Part shown: positions 9,191-17,781 of the stretch, piece after piece | Layout: the number at the start of each line of letters is the position of its first letter | How positions within the stretch are numbered: position 1 is the first letter of the stretch | Assembly: GCF_000011185.1 (NCBI RefSeq) | Contig: NC_002689.2 | Span: forward strand, 558,001-622,000 | Length of the DNA: 64,000 nt | Direction of reading: 5' to 3' | From: Thermoplasma volcanium GSS1 | Lineage (GTDB): Archaea > Thermoplasmatota > Thermoplasmata > Thermoplasmatales > Thermoplasmataceae | Translations under genes and position numbers: made by a program | Notes under the pieces: model-generated | Told to the model about the DNA's origin: nothing | What the model saw: the letters and a program-made list of their open reading frames with translations, nothing else | The model's database searches: none

Positions 9191-9488
9191 TCCTTCAAAG
9201 GTTGGCCAAGTAGTCAGAAACCTAATGAATTTGCTGCGTGAAGATCCATCCATAGAAGTAGAAGTCGTTTTTCATGTGGATGCAATAACTGTACTAAGCG
9301 CAGAGTCAGAAAATAAAGATGTATATGCCCTTTTGAAAAACGGTATAAATGTGGTTGCCTGCAGAAATTCAATGATTGCAAAAGGAATGGATTCGGATTC
9401 ACTTATATTAGGTGTTACGGTAGTTAACGCTGGAATATACGAACTCGTGAAGAAAATATCAGAAGGTTGGATTTATATTAGATTATAG
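9165..9488 (+). CDS. DsrE/F-like small protein
   Basis: A 107-residue protein resembling the DsrE/DsrF/YchN fold: KVITNVTDPSKVGQVVRNLMNLL, EVEVVFHVDAITVL and GINVVACRNSMIAKGM. The cysteine in VVACRNS sits where DsrE-type proteins often carry a functional cysteine, but no sulfur-transfer role is shown here. It overlaps the end of trmJ by 26 nt and is the last gene of the FKBP-trmJ operon. An association with sulfur relay or tRNA thiolation is inference only. Confidence 0.72.
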   Translation: MKVITNVTDPSKVGQVVRNLMNLLREDPSIEVEVVFHVDAITVLSAESENKDVYALLKNGINVVACRNSMIAKGMDSDSLILGVTVVNAGIYELVKKISEGWIYIRL

Positions 9489-9609
9489 TTTCTATAACAC
9501 ACACCTTTCGTTTGAGTTTCTAATTTGAATAAGCTATTTGTCGATTAAGTCTCAATGTACCTGAAAAGTTCATGTATTAGCGTGGTATCTCCTTCTGTTT
9601 TATCTGTGT

Positions 9610-9683
9610 GCCGTCGTAGCTCAGCCTGGTAGAGCGCGTGCTTGGTAAGCACGAGGTCGCGGGTCCGAACCCCGTCGGCGGCT
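9610..9683 (+). tRNA. tRNA-Thr (anticodon GGT)
   Basis: A full cloverleaf is visible. The seven-base acceptor stem GCCGTCG pairs with CGGCGGC (one G-T pair). The anticodon stem CGTGC/GCACG closes the loop TTGGTAA, giving anticodon GGT. The T arm is GCGGG/CCCGT around TCCGAAC. U73 is the discriminator and CCA is not encoded. No intron is present. It decodes ACC/ACU threonine codons. Confidence 0.96.
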
Positions 9684-10042
9684 TGTTCTTCAAAGGTTGA
9701 ATTTATGGATGGTAAATTATGTTGATCATATAGAGTGGTCCAAATCTCAAGAAATTTTTGGCATTGGCCAAAATTTAGAAATCTTGGGTGCCCTATCATA
9801 CATGTTAATACATATTCTGAAATTGAATTGGATGTTTCTCAAACTAGCAAGGATGTAACTCCTTGTACAAATATTTATCCTGTTGTATGCATCTATCGTT
9901 AATACGGCAAAGAATGACGACAAAAAAAGCCGTAATGCTAAATCGATAAACATAACCAATAATAAAGGCTACATTCTACATCTAACATTGTGTAGTAAAA
10001 ACATTTTCACAACGCATAAATATTCTTGTATACTATTTAGCT
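9684..10042. other. Intergenic region, 359 bp, no supported gene
   Basis: No reading frame here is convincing. A stretch at about 9730-9900 can be read for some 55 codons from a GTG on the plus strand, but it has no recognisable motif and no ribosome-binding site. The right end holds the TATA box of the radical SAM gene. Confidence 0.5.
10016..10023 (+). promoter_or_regulatory. TATA box of the radical SAM gene (leaderless)
   Basis: ATAAATAT lies 20-27 nt upstream of ATG 10043 with no Shine-Dalgarno between them. This is the canonical archaeal leaderless layout. Confidence 0.6.
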
Positions 10043-11632
10043 ATGAAGGTTTTACTTATAAAACCCCTTAACCCTACAGGAAGCGGATACACCACAAAGT
10101 TCGGGTTCCTGCCAACACCTCTCGGTCTTGAGGATCTTGCAGGTGAAGCTAGAGTAGTAGGCATAAAAGATGTCAAGATAGTTGACATGGAGGCAGATGA
10201 GTTAACGCTAAACGAAATGGTTGCCTATATTGATAGATGGAGACCCGACGTTATAGGAATCACTCTTCACGCGACTGCAGCGCATTCATTTTCTCAGCAA
10301 CTGGCAACGCAAGTTAAGTCAATATACAATCCACTGATCGTTGCCGGTGGGCATCAGGCTACTTTTGTACCAAATCAGTTACTTGACAACGGTTTTGACG
10401 TGATAGTGCTCGGCGAAGGAGACGAAACTTTTAGGGAAATTCTAAAACACTACAAGGACGGAATAGACTTCGACAACATTCCAGGCATAGTTTTCAAAAG
10501 GAATGGAAGAAAATTTAGAACGAAAAAACGAGAACTTATTGATGACCTTGATTCATTGCCAATCCCTGCTTTTGACTTAGTTGAACCAGAAAAATATACA
10601 TTTAAGGTTTTTGGTGAAGGCAGCGTGGCAACGTTAGAGACCTCAAGGGGATGTCCGTATGCCTGCGATTTTTGTTCTGTTACTCCAACGTGGGGTAACA
10701 AATGGCGCAATAAATCAAACGAAAGAATAATGGAAGAGCTTAGGATAATAAAGCAATTAGGCTACAAGTGGGTCTTCTTTACAGATGATATTTTTATAGT
10801 TTATCCTAACGTAAAGCAGAGAGAAGACTTGTTTAATAGAATCATAGAAGAAGATCTTGGATTGAAATTTATAGTTCAGATGAGGGCAGATGTCACCGCC
10901 AAGAACCCAGACTTAATAAAGAAGGCCGCCCAGGCGGGTCTAACTATTGCTTTCCTTGGAATTGAATCTGGAAGTGAGGAAGTACTTAAGGCAATGCATA
11001 AGGGCATAATAACAGATTCATCTATCCGAGCAGTCAAAGTTTTAGAGGAAAATAATGTCGTTGTGCTTGGAGGCATGATGCTCGGTGCTCCATACGAGAG
11101 GATATCCGACATCAGGAAAACGATAAAATTTTCAAGGATATTGGCAAGGGCGGGAATAGATGCCATTCAATTTAGTACGTATACACCGCTGCCTGGAACC
11201 CGAATATTTCTTGATTCATTGAGAAACAAAAAAATATTCACATTAGATTGGTCAAGGTACGACATATTGACCCCTGTTGCTATAACTAAAGTGAATCCAG
11301 CGATAATCCAAGCCTTAACGGCGTATGCTTATTATACCTTCTATATCTATAAGTGGCTACACGACAGGCTCCATTCAATTAGAGCTGTAGGCTTCAAAGA
11401 CCAGATAATGCTAAATGCCCAGAAGTTTATCCTCAGGATGATGCCATCCTATGTAAAGGACATACTCAGACTGCCGTCTGACGTCATAAAGACCGCATTG
11501 CTTTACAGGAACGGGTTGAAGCATATGGATTTCGATCAGACTACAGTAAACGAACTCCTTAACGATTCGAGCCAGATTGTGTACAAAGAGACTGGTACTA
11601 AGAATCCTTACTTTAAGATCAAGAACCAATGA
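10043..11632 (+). CDS. B12-binding radical SAM enzyme (possible lipid-modifying type)
   Basis: A 529-residue protein with an N-terminal cobalamin-binding Rossmann domain (MKVLLIKPLNPTG, PDVIGITLHA, VAGGHQAT, VLGEGDETF; residues ~1-140). A radical SAM TIM barrel follows, with the [4Fe-4S]-binding CPYACDFCSV (~CxxxCxxC) and downstream FTDDIF and GIESGSEEVLKAM motifs. The C-terminal ~150 residues are helical and aromatic-rich. The domain order resembles the BchE/HpnR/Grs superfamily of enzymes acting on hydrophobic substrates. Thermoplasma makes tetraether lipids with cyclopentane rings, so a GDGT ring synthase (Grs-like) role is a reasonable hypothesis, not demonstrated here. The gene is monocistronic and probably leaderless. 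Confidence 0.8.
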   Translation: MKVLLIKPLNPTGSGYTTKFGFLPTPLGLEDLAGEARVVGIKDVKIVDMEADELTLNEMVAYIDRWRPDVIGITLHATAAHSFSQQLATQVKSIYNPLIVAGGHQATFVPNQLLDNGFDVIVLGEGDETFREILKHYKDGIDFDNIPGIVFKRNGRKFRTKKRELIDDLDSLPIPAFDLVEPEKYTFKVFGEGSVATLETSRGCPYACDFCSVTPTWGNKWRNKSNERIMEELRIIKQLGYKWVFFTDDIFIVYPNVKQREDLFNRIIEEDLGLKFIVQMRADVTAKNPDLIKKAAQAGLTIAFLGIESGSEEVLKAMHKGIITDSSIRAVKVLEENNVVVLGGMMLGAPYERISDIRKTIKFSRILARAGIDAIQFSTYTPLPGTRIFLDSLRNKKIFTLDWSRYDILTPVAITKVNPAIIQALTAYAYYTFYIYKWLHDRLHSIRAVGFKDQIMLNAQKFILRMMPSYVKDILRLPSDVIKTALLYRNGLKHMDFDQTTVNELLNDSSQIVYKETGTKNPYFKIKNQ

Positions 11633-11640
11633 ATAGATCG

Positions 11641-11652
11641 AAATATTTATTA
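11641..11652 (+). promoter_or_regulatory. TATA box of the vWA-PP2C operon (leaderless)
   Basis: The AAATATTTATTA element is centred about 28 nt upstream of ATG 11675, with no ribosome-binding site between. It gives the vWA-PP2C pair its own promoter, separate from the upstream radical SAM gene. Confidence 0.55.
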
Positions 11653-11674
11653 AAGTAAGACAATTGTTTTCATA

Positions 11675-12508
11675 ATGTATGACGCAGAGATAAGTCGAAG
11701 AAATCCTGGCCTTTTCCTTTTTCTTGTCGATCAATCGAGATCCATGGTAAGGAAGATAGCTGGTGGAAGTGAATCAAAGGCCAAAGAAGCTGCAGATGCC
11801 ATAAATAGACAGATCGGAGAGCTAATAATGAGGTGCACAAAGAACGATGGGGTGCGTGATTACTTTTACGTTGGGGTGATAGGTTATGGGGGAGAGAAAG
11901 GCAAGGCATCCTATCTACTTGATGATGATCTAGTACCTGTTTCGAAACTAGCCGAAAACCCCATAAGGACGGAAAAAAGGGTAATGAAGATACCAGACGG
12001 ATCTGGAGGTACAGCGGACGTTGAATACGAATTCGGAGTGTGGTTCGAAGCTGTTGCGAACAGCGATACACCTATGGTTAAGGCGATGAATATGGCAAAG
12101 GAGGCTGTCGAAAAATGGGTCTCAGAGCATCCGTCTTCGTATCCGCCTATAATTATAAACGTAACTGATGGCCAATCTACCGATGGGGATCCTTATCCTG
12201 TAGCAAGAAATATAATGGAAATGGAGACAGACGACGGGAATCCTATGATATGGAACTGCCATATATCATCCGAGAACGCTGCTCCTCTCTCGTTTCCTTA
12301 CTCAGAGAATCAGCTGCCAAATGATATGTATGCAAGGTCCCTTTTTAAGATGTCTAGCATACTTCCTACGAAATATATAAATTACGCTATTGAGGCTTTT
12401 CCGGATATTAGAGATGGATCTAGATCATACGTTTTTAACGCTCAACTTGAGCAGATGATTGAGTTCATCGATATTGGTACGAGGGGAGCAATAAGTTCTA
12501 TGGAATGA
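11675..12508 (+). CDS. TerY/YegL-type von Willebrand A domain protein
   Basis: A 277-residue single-domain vWA protein. The metal-ion-dependent adhesion site is complete: DQSRS (residues 19-23) gives DxSxS, DTPMVKAM supplies the threonine, and NVTDGQSTDGDP the distal aspartate. It is followed 9 nt later by a PP2C-type phosphatase, and then by a convergent protein kinase. This trio is the composition of the bacterial TerY-P or YegL-YegK-YegI triad, where the vWA protein is thought to be the scaffold or phosphorylated target (family knowledge). No signal peptide is present, so it is probably cytoplasmic. Confidence 0.85.
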   Translation: MYDAEISRRNPGLFLFLVDQSRSMVRKIAGGSESKAKEAADAINRQIGELIMRCTKNDGVRDYFYVGVIGYGGEKGKASYLLDDDLVPVSKLAENPIRTEKRVMKIPDGSGGTADVEYEFGVWFEAVANSDTPMVKAMNMAKEAVEKWVSEHPSSYPPIIINVTDGQSTDGDPYPVARNIMEMETDDGNPMIWNCHISSENAAPLSFPYSENQLPNDMYARSLFKMSSILPTKYINYAIEAFPDIRDGSRSYVFNAQLEQMIEFIDIGTRGAISSME

Positions 12509-12517
12509 AGATTCGCG

Positions 12518-13216
12518 ATGCTGTATCTTTATTCCTATCATCAGCCAAAGATAGGAAACACTGAAAACGAATATGAAGACGCCTTCGCATATGACCTTAA
12601 CACTGGCAGGTTTGCGATGGCAGACGGCTCTTCAGAATCTGTATTCTCAAACATATGGGCCAAAGCACTTGTTGATGAATTTGTTTCGGGAGACTACATA
12701 CTTAAAATAGACACTTTAGTAGAAAAGGCAGCTAGCAAATGGCAAAGCAAACTGCCATGGAAGGAAATGAAGTGGTTCGTAAAAAATAAAATAATGATGG
12801 GGGCCCTCTCTACCTTTCTTGGTCTTGTCGTATCTGATGAAAAGTTTAGTGCAGTTGCGGTTGGTGATACATGCCTATTTGTATTTTCTTCAGGAGGCTA
12901 TAGAAGCTTCCCTATTACCAAGTTAAGTGATTTTGGAAATAGCCCAAAGCTGGTTTGGACAGGCAATCCAGTTTTGAGGGCAAGGAGGCAAATCAAATGG
13001 GTGAATTTCCTTGAAGGCCAGACTGATGGCGTTGTACTTGTAATGGCAACAGATTCTCTATCCTACTGGATACTAAAGAATGCAGAAAACGATCCGTGGC
13101 TGACGCTCCTTAACAGCAAAGGCCATGAAAAAGAGTTTATTGATGATCTGATAGAGAAGAAGAAGATTAAGAACGATGATATTACGTTTACAATTATTTC
13201 GCAGAATAAAATTTAG
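12518..13216 (+). CDS. PP2C-like Ser/Thr phosphatase of the TerY-P triad
   Basis: A 232-residue PPM/PP2C-type phosphatase. The metal-binding motifs are recognisable: ED (residues 20-21) in NEYEDAF, ADGSSES (Asp36) in place of VADGMGG, AVGDTCLF for the GDS motif, VMATDSLSYW for SDGL, and the C-terminal NDDITFTII. The ADGSSES form is typical of YegK-like members rather than of classical PP2C. It lies 9 nt after the vWA gene in the same direction and its end overlaps the convergent kinase gene by 23 nt. It probably dephosphorylates the vWA protein or the kinase. Confidence 0.83.
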   Translation: MLYLYSYHQPKIGNTENEYEDAFAYDLNTGRFAMADGSSESVFSNIWAKALVDEFVSGDYILKIDTLVEKAASKWQSKLPWKEMKWFVKNKIMMGALSTFLGLVVSDEKFSAVAVGDTCLFVFSSGGYRSFPITKLSDFGNSPKLVWTGNPVLRARRQIKWVNFLEGQTDGVVLVMATDSLSYWILKNAENDPWLTLLNSKGHEKEFIDDLIEKKKIKNDDITFTIISQNKI

Positions 13217-14399
13217 TTGGTTCTACAGCGTTAACGTTTCCATCTTGCAGCGATTTAATGAGCAAGGAGGCTAACTTAGCAGATTTTCCTCCCATTTTTT
13301 TGATGTAATCAAAGACTTCAGATCTTTCGTAGTGAAGGAAATCATCCTTCCTAAAGAGCAAAGCATCAGGATCGTCACCATTGAATTTCCATGCTTCAGG
13401 CCGAAGTGATAGAACGTAGAGAGATGTATATATTACTAGGGCAGAAAAATTGTCCATGTCCTCGCCGTAATCGCTGGATCTCCTTGAAGGATGCTGAAAA
13501 TTCTCATGCCCGTTTTCGTTGGAGGGCAGATCCTTGAGCGATGGCACATACATACCGTCGTAATCAACGAATATTACCTTTCCATTTGATATCATTATGT
13601 TGTCGCTTGAAAGGTCTCCATGAGCGATGTGGTTTTTCTTTAAAAGAATCACACTCTTTGCGAATTCGTTTGCTATCCTCCTTATTTCTTTGCCGTCATC
13701 CAAGTTCCTTTTTATGTAAGTGTAAAGAGAATCACCTTCTATCCAATCCATCTTGAGAACAGGATAATATATGGAAGGGTCTTTCATAGTTCTTACCCCC
13801 GCTTCCAAATACTCGAAGTTCACAATACAGCTCAAATTTCTGCTTTTTATGTGTTTGCCAATTTCATAATACCTCTTGTGAAGGTCAGATCCTTTAGTAA
13901 AACACTTTATGGCATAGTACTTCGATTCTTTTTCGATCTTGAAAATCAGTCCGTAATTTCCTGATGAATATATCATGTTTCCGGTCATCTTTACATTTGG
14001 ATTTTTTATGACAGTTCCACCGGAAAGTTCCCGCGCAAAAGAGTAACCGGGATTCTGAAAAGCCTGGGAATACTCGAACTGATTAGGCCATTTCTTCACT
14101 TCAGTGAACGTAGATTCTGCATGCTTATGCGATACCTCTTCCGTACTTTCTATAGGTTTAGGTGTGATCAATTCTTTTCTGTCGATTATAGAAACAAAGA
14201 GATCTATCACCCAAATAACAACTACTATCGAAGCAACTAAAAGATCAAAGTGCAAATATTTAATATCAACACCAGAAAATAGAAAATACGAATCTATCTG
14301 GGTTATATGGCCCAGAAAGAAAGGTTGTAACAAAGATACTAGTAAAACTCCACCCGCTACGGTACCAGCAACAGCAACTGTTTTCTTTAGTGTAGTCAA
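13194..14399 (-). CDS. Membrane-anchored Ser/Thr protein kinase of the TerY-P/YegI type
   Basis: A 401-residue kinase with two predicted N-terminal transmembrane helices (about 5-28 and 50-72), a linker to ~115, then a protein-kinase-like domain. A glycine-rich loop SSGNYGLIF (145-153) is followed by the ATP-site lysine K165 in YYAIK. The catalytic loop HGDLSSDN gives D262 and N267. VDYDGMYVP gives the metal-binding D279 with DYD in place of DFG. The DYDGMYVP segment, followed by a GHENFQHPSRR stretch, resembles the YegI-like kinases of the vWA-PP2C-kinase triad. The helix-hairpin-helix tail of the E. coli form is absent. It converges with the PP2C gene with a 23-nt overlap. Confidence 0.82.
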   Translation of the reverse strand: MTTLKKTVAVAGTVAGGVLLVSLLQPFFLGHITQIDSYFLFSGVDIKYLHFDLLVASIVVVIWVIDLFVSIIDRKELITPKPIESTEEVSHKHAESTFTEVKKWPNQFEYSQAFQNPGYSFARELSGGTVIKNPNVKMTGNMIYSSGNYGLIFKIEKESKYYAIKCFTKGSDLHKRYYEIGKHIKSRNLSCIVNFEYLEAGVRTMKDPSIYYPVLKMDWIEGDSLYTYIKRNLDDGKEIRRIANEFAKSVILLKKNHIAHGDLSSDNIMISNGKVIFVDYDGMYVPSLKDLPSNENGHENFQHPSRRSSDYGEDMDNFSALVIYTSLYVLSLRPEAWKFNGDDPDALLFRKDDFLHYERSEVFDYIKKMGGKSAKLASLLIKSLQDGNVNAVEPTKFYSAK

Positions 14400-14463
14400 T
14401 GCATAGAAAATATACGCAGTGTATATTTAAGGCTAATCGGGCCTTATACGTTACCTTCCATTG

Positions 14464-15237
14464 TCATTTGTCCTTGCTGTCTAGAATCGTTTCAGCATAT
14501 GCCCTGATCCTGGCTATTGCATCCTTTACTTTCTTTCTAGCCGCTTCTTGAGATACATCATAGGCTGATACCTCTATCTCCAACGATGGATTTACAACTT
14601 CAATATTTTTGGGGTGGCTTTTCACGTAAACTCCGTCCACTTCCCTCATAACCCTCTCAACGTAAGGTGCGAATGTACTCTCCATGATTCCAGTGATATT
14701 TATGGATTCATCGAAATAACATGAGTTTTCAATAGCGAGTGAATCCCGCATTGATTCCAGGAGCGCTTGCATTTCCATTGGCACACCGGGAAGTATTACA
14801 ACTTTCTTCCCACCTACACTGCACAATAGGCCTGGGGCTGTACCTACAGGGTTCCTGATAGGCTTGCATACTTCAGGCATCATTGCCATCTTCTTCCTTT
14901 CAGGGGTAATCTCGATATTTTTGTACTTTTCCTCTATCATAGCAAGTGCGTCTTGGTTTAACTTGTTATCAGATCCTATGGCCTTTGCAAAGCCCTCCAC
15001 AGTCATATCGTCGAAGGTAGGCCCAAGGCCGCCAGATGAGACGATTACATCGCCTCGATCCATGGCAGTCTTAAAAGCCCAGGAGATATCTTCGAGATCA
15101 TCCATAACAGTCAAGCCGAGCTTAACTCTATATCCTTGATATGTCAGAAAGTTCCCAATAAACGAGGCATTTGTATTAACTGTCCTGCCTTTAAGGACTT
15201 CATTCCCAACTGTTATCACTACTGCGTCTTTCATCAT
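14464..15237 (-). CDS. CinA N-terminal/MoeA-like nucleotide-binding protein
   Basis: A 257-residue protein of the competence-damage (CinA) N-terminal family, related to the MoaB/MogA molybdopterin-binding fold. Visible features are GNEVLKGRTVNTNASFIGNFL at the start, the SSGGLGPTFDDMTVEGFA loop (GGxGPTxDD) and VVILPGVPMEMQALL. The C-terminal nicotinamide-nucleotide deamidase domain of bacterial CinA is missing. Family members are associated with ADP-ribose pyrophosphatase activity, so a nucleotide-hydrolysing role is possible. It starts at ATG 15237 (or the next ATG), 8 nt after pyrH ends, in one operon with it. Confidence 0.85.
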   Translation of the reverse strand: MMKDAVVITVGNEVLKGRTVNTNASFIGNFLTYQGYRVKLGLTVMDDLEDISWAFKTAMDRGDVIVSSGGLGPTFDDMTVEGFAKAIGSDNKLNQDALAMIEEKYKNIEITPERKKMAMMPEVCKPIRNPVGTAPGLLCSVGGKKVVILPGVPMEMQALLESMRDSLAIENSCYFDESINITGIMESTFAPYVERVMREVDGVYVKSHPKNIEVVNPSLEIEVSAYDVSQEAARKKVKDAIARIRAYAETILDSKDK

Positions 15238-15245
15238 CTCATCGC

Positions 15246-15929
15246 CTACGCTTTTTCCTCTATAGACGTAAATACCGAGGGTTTCCCCTCTAAAATATTT
15301 TTAAGGTTGTTAAGGTCTCTAGATGCAACTATAACCTTTATCTTTGACCTCATAGCTATGCTTAGCGCCGTAATATCCATGAACACGTTTGGGCCGGCAC
15401 CTACAGAACTTCCTGTAGAAAGAGTAATCGCTTCACGGTAGCCTAGTGTATCAAAACGCCTTGCATCTTTGTACTTATTAGGATCTAGATCGTAAACTCC
15501 GTCGACAGAGGTTATATTAATAAGTGTATCAGTATCACTTCTTTCACATAGCAGAGCTGCAACAGTGTCTGTTGTATGCCCTGGCTCAGTTCCACCCATG
15601 ACTACGAATCTATACTCTGACATCAGGTTTACGGCCTCTTCAACCGTTGATGGTATTATTGGATTTGCGCCCTTTAGCAGACTTGCCAACGAAAGGGCAT
15701 TCATCCTTGTGGCGTATATTCCTATTTCATCCAGCATATTTTCGTTTATGCCAAGAGACCTTAACAATGAAATATAGGATCTTGCGGTTTTTCCTCCACC
15801 TGTTACTATACCTATCCTTTTGAACTTTGATGACGCAAGTATTTTTGCGAAGGATTGCAAATAATCGGCATCTATAGGATCTCCAGATATGACGGATCCA
15901 CCCAGCGATATTACGATCGATTCATTCAT
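15246..15929 (-). CDS. pyrH: UMP kinase
   Basis: Amino-acid-kinase-fold uridylate kinase, 227 residues, the size of archaeal PyrH. It phosphorylates UMP to UDP in pyrimidine nucleotide synthesis. Motifs are VISLGGSVI at the N-terminus for phosphate binding, GIVTGGGKTARSYI, GTEPGHTTDTVAALLCE for UMP recognition, and NITSVDGVYDLDPNKY for ATP binding. GAGGGATGAT lies just upstream of ATG 15929 as a possible ribosome-binding site. It is the first gene of an operon with the CinA-like gene. Confidence 0.94.
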   Translation of the reverse strand: MNESIVISLGGSVISGDPIDADYLQSFAKILASSKFKRIGIVTGGGKTARSYISLLRSLGINENMLDEIGIYATRMNALSLASLLKGANPIIPSTVEEAVNLMSEYRFVVMGGTEPGHTTDTVAALLCERSDTDTLINITSVDGVYDLDPNKYKDARRFDTLGYREAITLSTGSSVGAGPNVFMDITALSIAMRSKIKVIVASRDLNNLKNILEGKPSVFTSIEEKA

Positions 15930-16120
15930 TGCCTATCATCCCTCTTTTTTATGGTTATTATCATTACAAGCATTAATTTTGCCAATTGTAATTCTATATG
16001 GTCAGCTATGCTTAAAATGAGGAACATACGAGTGTGCTTGCATATCGAAACCTTTATGGATTTTGCTGTGTTTCTCCCTTTATAAAAAACATACTTATAT
16101 GCAACTATTATGCGTTTACT

Positions 16121-16193
16121 GGGGCCGTGGGGTAGCCTGGTATCCTTCCAGCTTCGGGAGCTGGAAACTCCGGTCCAAATCCGGACGGCCCCA
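16121..16193 (+). tRNA. tRNA-Pro (anticodon CGG)
   Basis: Acceptor stem GGGGCCG pairs with CGGCCCC. The anticodon stem CCAGC/GCTGG encloses TTCGGGA, giving anticodon CGG. The T arm is TCCGG/CCGGA around TCCAAAT. The discriminator is A and CCA is not encoded. It decodes CCG proline codons. A TACTTATAT element about 25 nt upstream is its likely TATA box. Confidence 0.95.
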
Positions 16194-16984
16194 TACTAAT
16201 CATATTAAATTGGAAAAATTAAATTGGGTTATCGCTTATGGAAAGCCTTATTGATTTTCATTAAATTAAATTATCGTGGAAAAATTCTAATAAATAAGAG
16301 GTGCCCACTCAAAGTGATAGATGAGTAAAGACAACTTACTTAAAAATGATACTAGTTAACTTTAGTTTTATGAGCATACAATAGTGAAGGATAAAAAACA
16401 TCAAATTAAGAAAAATTAATTTATTAAGAGGCGAAAATTAGCTATTTTTAAAAATGTGTCTAAAGTACTGCCACAAAGCTGTATTATGAAACGAAAGTAT
16501 AGAAACGATAAATGGGATAAAAAATTGGCATTTAAATATATAATACGTTCTCGAGAAAATATTGAAATGATGTATTTATTCATAAATGGAGAGAATAAAA
16601 TTTATAATAAAATGAGTCAAGGCTATTTAACCTAGAATATATTTTAATTGATTGGGTTTATGTGAACACTGATTATAGTCGACATTAAGAGCGTTATTGA
16701 TAGTATAAAAGTTGTTCTATTGCAAAAGATAGTCCATTTATTATACAACAAGAAGAATAAAAATAAAAATTGATCATACGCTATAACCAGCAATAAGATG
16801 GTTATTATACAGAAAATAAAATAACTAAAGAAACATTAGGATAGATCAAACCGAGAAGGAACAATGAATATTGACTTGATTTATGAATCAGTGCGTTTAT
16901 TGCGTTGGTAGATGTGTACTAAATCCTATGCTATAGTAATATTAAGATTGAAATTGTGTGGCTAAATTAGAGAAAGAGGTGACA
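16194..16984. other. AT-rich degenerate intergenic region, about 790 bp
   Basis: Very AT-rich DNA with frequent stops in all frames and no gene supported. It lies between tRNA-Pro and a dead transposase, so decayed insertion-sequence DNA at a tRNA-adjacent site is likely but not shown. No CRISPR-like or clear tandem repeats are seen. Confidence 0.5.
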
Positions 16985-17781
16985 TGCATTCACTGCTACA
17001 AATGCATTCATTACATTTCATGCTAAACTCAGGGAAGTATACGGAATACCGTTCAGATCCCTGGAAGGAATTGCCAGGATATTCTCCAGAATCAATGGAA
17101 TGAGGTCGGCATGCTACACCAGCATATTCAAGATGATCAGGAAGGTGGTTCCACAACTTCTTGGAACCACTTGAAAACCTGTGGAATGTGCCATTGATTC
17201 CACAGGTTTCAAGATCACAATCCGAGGTGACTATCTGGGAAACAAATGGAACAGAAAGAGAAAGGAATGGCATAAGTTACATGCGATTATATCCATCCGT
17301 GATGTTATTCAACATCACCGATGATCATGTTCATGACGTAATGGTCGGAAGGAAGATACCTGAATCCATAAAGGATCGTATAGCAAAGATATTCAGAGAG
17401 AGGCGTTATGATTCAAAGGCAATATTCAATGACTTTAGATCAAGGAAAGTAATACATCCCGGAAGGAATGCATCTTCACGGAGTGGATGTTCTCAAGCAA
17501 GGGCAAGTATTGTGAGACTGATAAAGAAGACATATGAGGAGGAGTGGAAGGAATCTGTCCAGTACGGAAAAAGGTGGAATGTTGTGATCTATTTTTTAGG
17601 CTTGAAGAGAACCATGGGAGAGGTGATCAAGGCTGTTAGGTCTGAATACATTGTTCAGGAGATTGCCCTGAAGGTGCAGTATTACAAGATCATGAGAGAT
17701 AACCCATGCGTATTGAATTGTGCAACATACTTATTCGTAACCTATGCGGATACTAGAAATAACATCGAAAGAGTACTCTAG
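16985..17781 (+). pseudogene. Decayed DDE (IS4/IS5-type) transposase
   Basis: Coding similarity to a DDE_Tnp_1-type transposase is spread over shifting frames. 16985-17154 encodes FITFHAKLREVYGIPFRS and YTSIFKMIRKVV, then stops. 17170-17320 in the same frame reads KPVECAIDSTGFKI, with the first catalytic Asp, then stops. From about 17300 to 17781 another frame reads NITDDHVHDVMVGRKI, YDSKAIFN, YGKRWNVVIYFLGLKR and IVQEIALKVQYY. The catalytic Asp normally before xxYDS is replaced (RERRYDS), and the glutamate expected in RWNVE is Val (RWNVV). With at least two frameshifts and two lost catalytic residues, it is inactive. Terminal inverted repeats were not identified. Confidence 0.85.

Noticed and set aside
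9545-9799. Minus-strand 84-codon frame
   Set aside because: It is antisense to tRNA-Thr and has no recognisable family.
9739-9900. Possible small protein or gene remnant after tRNA-Thr
   Set aside because: Only about 55 codons from a GTG, no known motif and no translation signal.
16063-16254. Plus-strand 63-codon frame
   Set aside because: It runs straight through tRNA-Pro.
16962-17273. Minus-strand frame over the transposase patch
   Set aside because: It is a shadow of the plus-strand transposase remnant.
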